The notes beneath the pieces are model-generated. The model was not told the origin of the DNA. It saw only the letters and a list, made by a program, of their open reading frames with translations, and ran no database searches. Below, in pieces: positions 22,148 through 24,850 of a DNA stretch of 24,850 nt. How positions within the stretch are numbered: position 1 is the first letter of the stretch; each line of letters opens with the position of its first letter. The stretch comes from a bacterium (GTDB lineage: Bacteria; Spirochaetota; UBA4802; UBA5550). The translations under genes were made by a program, and so were the position numbers. The stretch spans positions 1 to 24,850 of the forward strand of contig JAAENB010001280.1 of NCBI GenBank assembly GCA_024224995.1, read 5' to 3'.

Positions 22148-23351
22148 TTCTGAATTCTTTCCTCGTATCCCTGCTGATGGGTGCTTCAATAGGTCTTCCT
22201 GTGGCGACTCGTAATACTTTGGCCAGGCTGCTATATTTTAATTTAATTGCTTCGTTTTCGCAAACCCGAATACAGCACATACAATCGGCACATGTTTTCG
22301 GGATAATAACCGGGAAGTTTTCTTCGGTAAATTTTATGGAGTCTACAGGGCATCTTTCGGCGCATTTGCCGCATTTAACGCAATTGCCCTCATAGATCTC
22401 AGCCCTGGGGCTGAGAAATAACGCGCCAAAAGAATAGATCAATTTTTTTATAAAACCGAATTCGGCTAATTCGGTAGGGGGGATGAGTTTTTTGGGTTGA
22501 ATCGAATCAAGAGGAATGCCCACTGAATTTACGTCTTCAATCCTTTGAGAACCCAGGCCGAACTTTTCAGCATAATGAGTAGTCCATATTTTTACTCTGT
22601 CATAACCGATCATCCATGAGGCAATAGAGTCAAGGGTGCCGGGATTTTTGCCCGCGAGGATGTAACCAATATCGACAATGTTATGTTCTTTTCCGTCTCC
22701 TTCGTGAACCGAGGTGAGATCCAGAATAGAGAGATGGGCGGGAATCACACTGTGAATATTGGCCAGGGCTCGGGAAAAGCCCCTGTTGTCACCGTTGAAA
22801 ATCCGGTGGATAAGATATTTTCTCATACCCACAACAAAGCCGAACATGTTTTTTATGGCACCGCTCATAAAAACACCAACATGAGACCGGCAGTTTGCCA
22901 GGTTTACAATATAATCATAATTATAATAGGCGTTTGTAATAAGATATTTTTTAGGGTAGAGCATGGTACTCTTAACTTCTCTGCCGCCGGGATCAACAAA
23001 ATCAAGCAATTCGGCGCCGGTATTTTTCGACACCTCAAGCATGCCTGTAGAGGTCCAGATACTTTCACAGAACCTGCCGGCCCGAGCAACATCATCGCCA
23101 AAGGCAACCGTAGCACCGCAATCCTGGAAAAAGCGAATCACCGCTTCAACAACAGCCGGATGGCTGGAGAACCGGTCTTCCGGAGCCCTGGCCCCGGTAC
23201 ATGCCATATTGACTTTAACCAGAACCCGTTGAGAGGGCTTGATCTTGTCCCTGATGCCCAGGTTTGATAGTAAAGAATTGATATTTTTCTGTACTGTCTT
23301 GTTTTCGTATGATTTGTTTTCAATGATGGAAACGGTCGTATTGTTGTTCAT
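22125..23351 (-). CDS. DUF362 protein with C-terminal 2x[4Fe-4S] ferredoxin domain
   Basis: A 408-aa protein. Residues about 40-290 form a DUF362 domain (RVLVKVNM near 42; SSHPAVVEAVIRFFQDCGA; NLANCRSHVGVFMSGAIKNMFG). Residues about 318-370 are a bacterial ferredoxin with two cluster motifs: CVKCGKCAERCP (Cys324, 327, 330, 334) and CADCMCCIRVC (Cys354, 357, 360, 364). DUF362 proteins are widespread in anaerobes and their reaction is not established; an electron-transfer or reductive activation role is suggested by the clusters. No signal peptide is seen. A candidate promoter with TTGACA lies upstream. The last six codons and stop lie in the shared flank of cassette copy 2, so the original C-terminus may have been altered. 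Confidence 0.9.
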   Translation of the reverse strand: MNNNTTVSIIENKSYENKTVQKNINSLLSNLGIRDKIKPSQRVLVKVNMACTGARAPEDRFSSHPAVVEAVIRFFQDCGATVAFGDDVARAGRFCESIWTSTGMLEVSKNTGAELLDFVDPGGREVKSTMLYPKKYLITNAYYNYDYIVNLANCRSHVGVFMSGAIKNMFGFVVGMRKYLIHRIFNGDNRGFSRALANIHSVIPAHLSILDLTSVHEGDGKEHNIVDIGYILAGKNPGTLDSIASWMIGYDRVKIWTTHYAEKFGLGSQRIEDVNSVGIPLDSIQPKKLIPPTELAEFGFIKKLIYSFGALFLSPRAEIYEGNCVKCGKCAERCPVDSIKFTEENFPVIIPKTCADCMCCIRVCENEAIKLKYSSLAKVLRVATGRPIEAPISRDTRKEFRTNLFPRQ

Positions 23352-23377
23352 GATGGATTACCCCCCAGTAATAGAGC

Positions 23378-23406
23378 AATTAAAAAATCAACCCTGTATA
23401 TGTCAA
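23378..23406 (-). promoter_or_regulatory. Candidate promoter of the DUF362 gene
   Basis: On the minus strand TTGACA (23406-23401) is followed after 17 nt by TTAATT (23383-23378). The -35 is perfect; the -10 matches three of six. The start point would be about 20 nt before the ATG. Confidence 0.45.
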
Positions 23407-23448
23407 GCATTTTTAAAGATAATAGATGTTTTTGTTTTTTTAAAAAAA

Positions 23449-23458
23449 ACCGTTCGGT
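23449..23458. promoter_or_regulatory. Palindrome ACCGTTCGGT in the divergent spacer
   Basis: ACCG-TT-CGGT is a perfect short palindrome within an AT-rich tract, about 20 nt upstream of the rightward -35 box and about 43 nt upstream of the leftward one. ACCG/CGGT half-sites occur in some TetR-family operators. Regulator unknown. Confidence 0.35.
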
Positions 23459-23477
23459 CAATTTTTTTTTCTTTACT

Positions 23478-23506
23478 TTGACCTGGATAATTCTTATTTT
23501 TTGTAT
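23478..23506 (+). promoter_or_regulatory. Candidate promoter of the SCP2-like gene
   Basis: TTGACC (23478-23483) is followed after 17 nt by TTGTAT (23501-23506). The overlapping TATAGG at 23504 is an alternative -10 with longer spacing. The palindrome at 23512-23527 would cover the start point. Confidence 0.35.
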
Positions 23507-23511
23507 AGGGT

Positions 23512-23527
23512 GAGTAAGCGCTCACTC
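23512..23527. promoter_or_regulatory. Candidate TetR-type operator GAGTAAGCGCTCACTC
   Basis: A 16-bp palindrome with 8-bp arms and one mismatch (GAGTAAGC against GCTCACTC), sitting immediately after the predicted rightward -10 region and 56 nt before the SCP2-like ATG. The placement suits repression of the rightward operon. It is unlike the TTTATT-type palindrome next to the tandem TetR gene, so a different regulator is likely. Confidence 0.5.
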
Positions 23528-23582
23528 GATAGTTGGAAATAGTTTATTTATAAGGTAAAGAAAATAAAAATGGAGTACTAAT

Positions 23583-24344
23583 ATGGATTTTGATCTTATC
23601 AAGGCAAATTTAAATCTGTATGCTGTATTAAAGAATCTTGAAGACCTGGTCAAGTATGATCCTGAGATCAACGCGATGGCTAAGGACTGGAAAGTTTCAA
23701 TACAGTTTATTGTAAAGAACGGTCCAAAAGCATATATCAGCTTTAAGGACGGGGCATGTTCCGTAGGAAGAGGCAAAATGAAGAGTCCTTCCATAAAATT
23801 ACTGCTTAATTCACCGGCTCACCTGAACAAAATGATGGACGGTGAATCCACACCAATTCCGCTCAAAGGATTCACCAAAATAGGCTTTCTCACAAAAGAT
23901 TTCGATGCCGTAACAAAAAAACTGGAATACTATCTCAAGCCCACAGATGAATTATTGGCAGATAAAGAGTACCTGGCAATAAATACCCGGCTCACCATGA
24001 ACACAGCAGCCTTTGCCTTACGAGAACTCGTGACCCTTGACCCAAAAGGGAAAGCCCTGGCGCATCATCTCAGGGACGGGGTAATCATCATGAAAGTGCT
24101 GCCCCATGGGCCTGTTGTTAATATGACCGTAAAAAATCATGAAATTGAACCTGCCATTGGTGACGCTGAAGATCCAATGGCCTGCATACTCATGAAGAAT
24201 ATTAAGATAGCCAATGACTTTTTGAATGGAAAGATTGATCCCTTCACTGCGGTAGTAAAACAGGATGTTATTATAAAGGGCCAGGTGGGAGACATCGATA
24301 CCTTGAGCATAATCCTTGATCAAATACCGCATTATTTATCATAA
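23583..24344 (+). CDS. Tandem SCP2-like (sterol carrier protein 2 fold) protein
   Basis: A 253-aa protein that looks like two SCP2-type lipid-binding domains. Repeat 1 (about 28-118) has VSIQFIVKNGPKAYISFKDG followed by SIKLLLNSPAHLNKMMDGE and GFTKIGFLTKDFDAVTKKL. Repeat 2 (about 150-250) has HHLRDGVIIMKVLPHGP followed by CILMKNIKIANDFLNGKIDP and IIKGQVGDIDTLSIIL, the same order of strand, helix and glycine-loop elements. SCP2 domains bind hydrophobic ligands or acyl-CoA. No signal peptide or membrane segment is seen. GGAG lies 8 nt before the ATG. It is followed after 17 nt by an aminotransferase gene and so is probably its operon partner. The assignment is by pattern, not by a search. Confidence 0.7.
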   Translation: MDFDLIKANLNLYAVLKNLEDLVKYDPEINAMAKDWKVSIQFIVKNGPKAYISFKDGACSVGRGKMKSPSIKLLLNSPAHLNKMMDGESTPIPLKGFTKIGFLTKDFDAVTKKLEYYLKPTDELLADKEYLAINTRLTMNTAAFALRELVTLDPKGKALAHHLRDGVIIMKVLPHGPVVNMTVKNHEIEPAIGDAEDPMACILMKNIKIANDFLNGKIDPFTAVVKQDVIIKGQVGDIDTLSIILDQIPHYLS

Positions 24345-24361
24345 AAAACGAGGGAAAGAAT

Positions 24362-24850
24362 ATGAAAACATATCAATATAAAAAATCAAAAGAACTTTTT
24401 AATAAGGCCGCGAAAGTAATCCCATGCGGTATTTACGGACATATGAGTCCTGCTCCCCTTGTACCCGTAAGTGATTATCCTTTTTACGCGTCAAAAGCAA
24501 AAGGATCAAAATTCTGGGACATTGACGGAAATGAATTTATCGATTATATGTGCGCCTACGGCCCCATGGTCCTGGGCTATAATCATCAAAAAGTAGACGC
24601 TGCCGCAATGAAGCAGTTTAAAGATGGGAACTGCATTACTGCTCCCGCTCCCATTATGGTTGAACTTGCTGAGTATCTGGTAGACCTGGTTCCCATTGCT
24701 GATTGGGCCTATTTTGCCAAAAACGGCGCAGATGTTACAACCTTTGCCTCAATGATAGCCCGGGCCGAAACAGGCCGGAAAAAGATCATAACCGTAGCCC
24801 GCGGATATCATGGAACTGCTCCCTGGACCCAGTCTTATGGCCACAACGGG
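24362..24850 (+). CDS. Class III aminotransferase, glutamate-1-semialdehyde aminomutase-like (partial, runs off window end)
   Basis: An open frame of 163 codons reaches the last base. It shows the class III PLP aminotransferase N-terminus: SKELFNKAAKVIPCGIYG, KFWDIDGNEFIDYMCAYGP, the MVLGYNH segment, KNGADVTTFASMIAR (PLP phosphate-binding loop position) and ARGYHG. The pattern DIDGNEFIDY and YGPMVLGY resembles glutamate-1-semialdehyde 2,1-aminomutase, but many related amine or amino acid transaminases share it. The PLP lysine lies beyond the window. GAGGGAAAG precedes the ATG. Its pairing with a lipid-carrier protein rather than haem genes argues against a simple HemL role. Confidence 0.88.
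   Translation, partial: MKTYQYKKSKELFNKAAKVIPCGIYGHMSPAPLVPVSDYPFYASKAKGSKFWDIDGNEFIDYMCAYGPMVLGYNHQKVDAAAMKQFKDGNCITAPAPIMVELAEYLVDLVPIADWAYFAKNGADVTTFASMIARAETGRKKIITVARGYHGTAPWTQSYGHNG

Overview
The window reads as a chromosomal segment of a bacterium with medium G+C content and a ferredoxin-linked, probably anaerobic central metabolism. The evidence is a 2-oxoglutarate:ferredoxin-type oxidoreductase in place of a lipoamide dehydrogenase complex, two acyl-CoA dehydrogenases, an AtuA-family protein, a DUF362-ferredoxin protein, and dispersed copies of an AAA-ATPase/PD-(D/E)XK gene. These traits occur together in several phyla (Desulfobacterota and Spirochaetota among them). I cannot assign the organism further from sequence alone.

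Region A (1-12722, all + strand) is a TCA-cycle operon. In order it holds a KorB-like subunit fused to a CBS pair, sucC, sucD, two tandem citrate synthases, aconitase A, a GNAT acetyltransferase-CBS fusion, an AcuC-type deacetylase, and a malate/lactate dehydrogenase of the Ldh2 family. It closes with a terminator hairpin. The alpha subunit of the oxidoreductase probably lies just upstream of the window. The GNAT-CBS plus deacetylase pair looks like a fused version of the Bacillus acuA-acuB-acuC acetyl-CoA synthetase control module, here built into a TCA operon. This suggests reversible protein acylation, gated by a nucleotide-binding CBS domain, acting on the TCA enzymes. Three sizeable inverted repeats sit between genes of the operon.

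Region B (12741-22147) contains a leftward operon of an AtuA-family protein and two acyl-CoA dehydrogenases, divergent from a single-chain tandem TetR regulator that has a recognisable promoter and a palindromic operator candidate. Both dehydrogenases lack the canonical catalytic Glu. This block is bracketed by two copies, in the same orientation, of a ~1.83 kb cassette encoding an AAA-ATPase-like/PD-(D/E)XK protein. The first is intact. The second is broken by one in-frame TAA codon.

Region C (22125-24850) has a leftward DUF362 protein with two [4Fe-4S] clusters, diverging from a rightward pair: a tandem SCP2-like lipid-carrier protein and a class III aminotransferase cut by the window end. 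The 231-bp divergent spacer carries two different palindromes of the kind bound by TetR-type repressors. No tRNA, rRNA, CRISPR array or classical transposase was seen.
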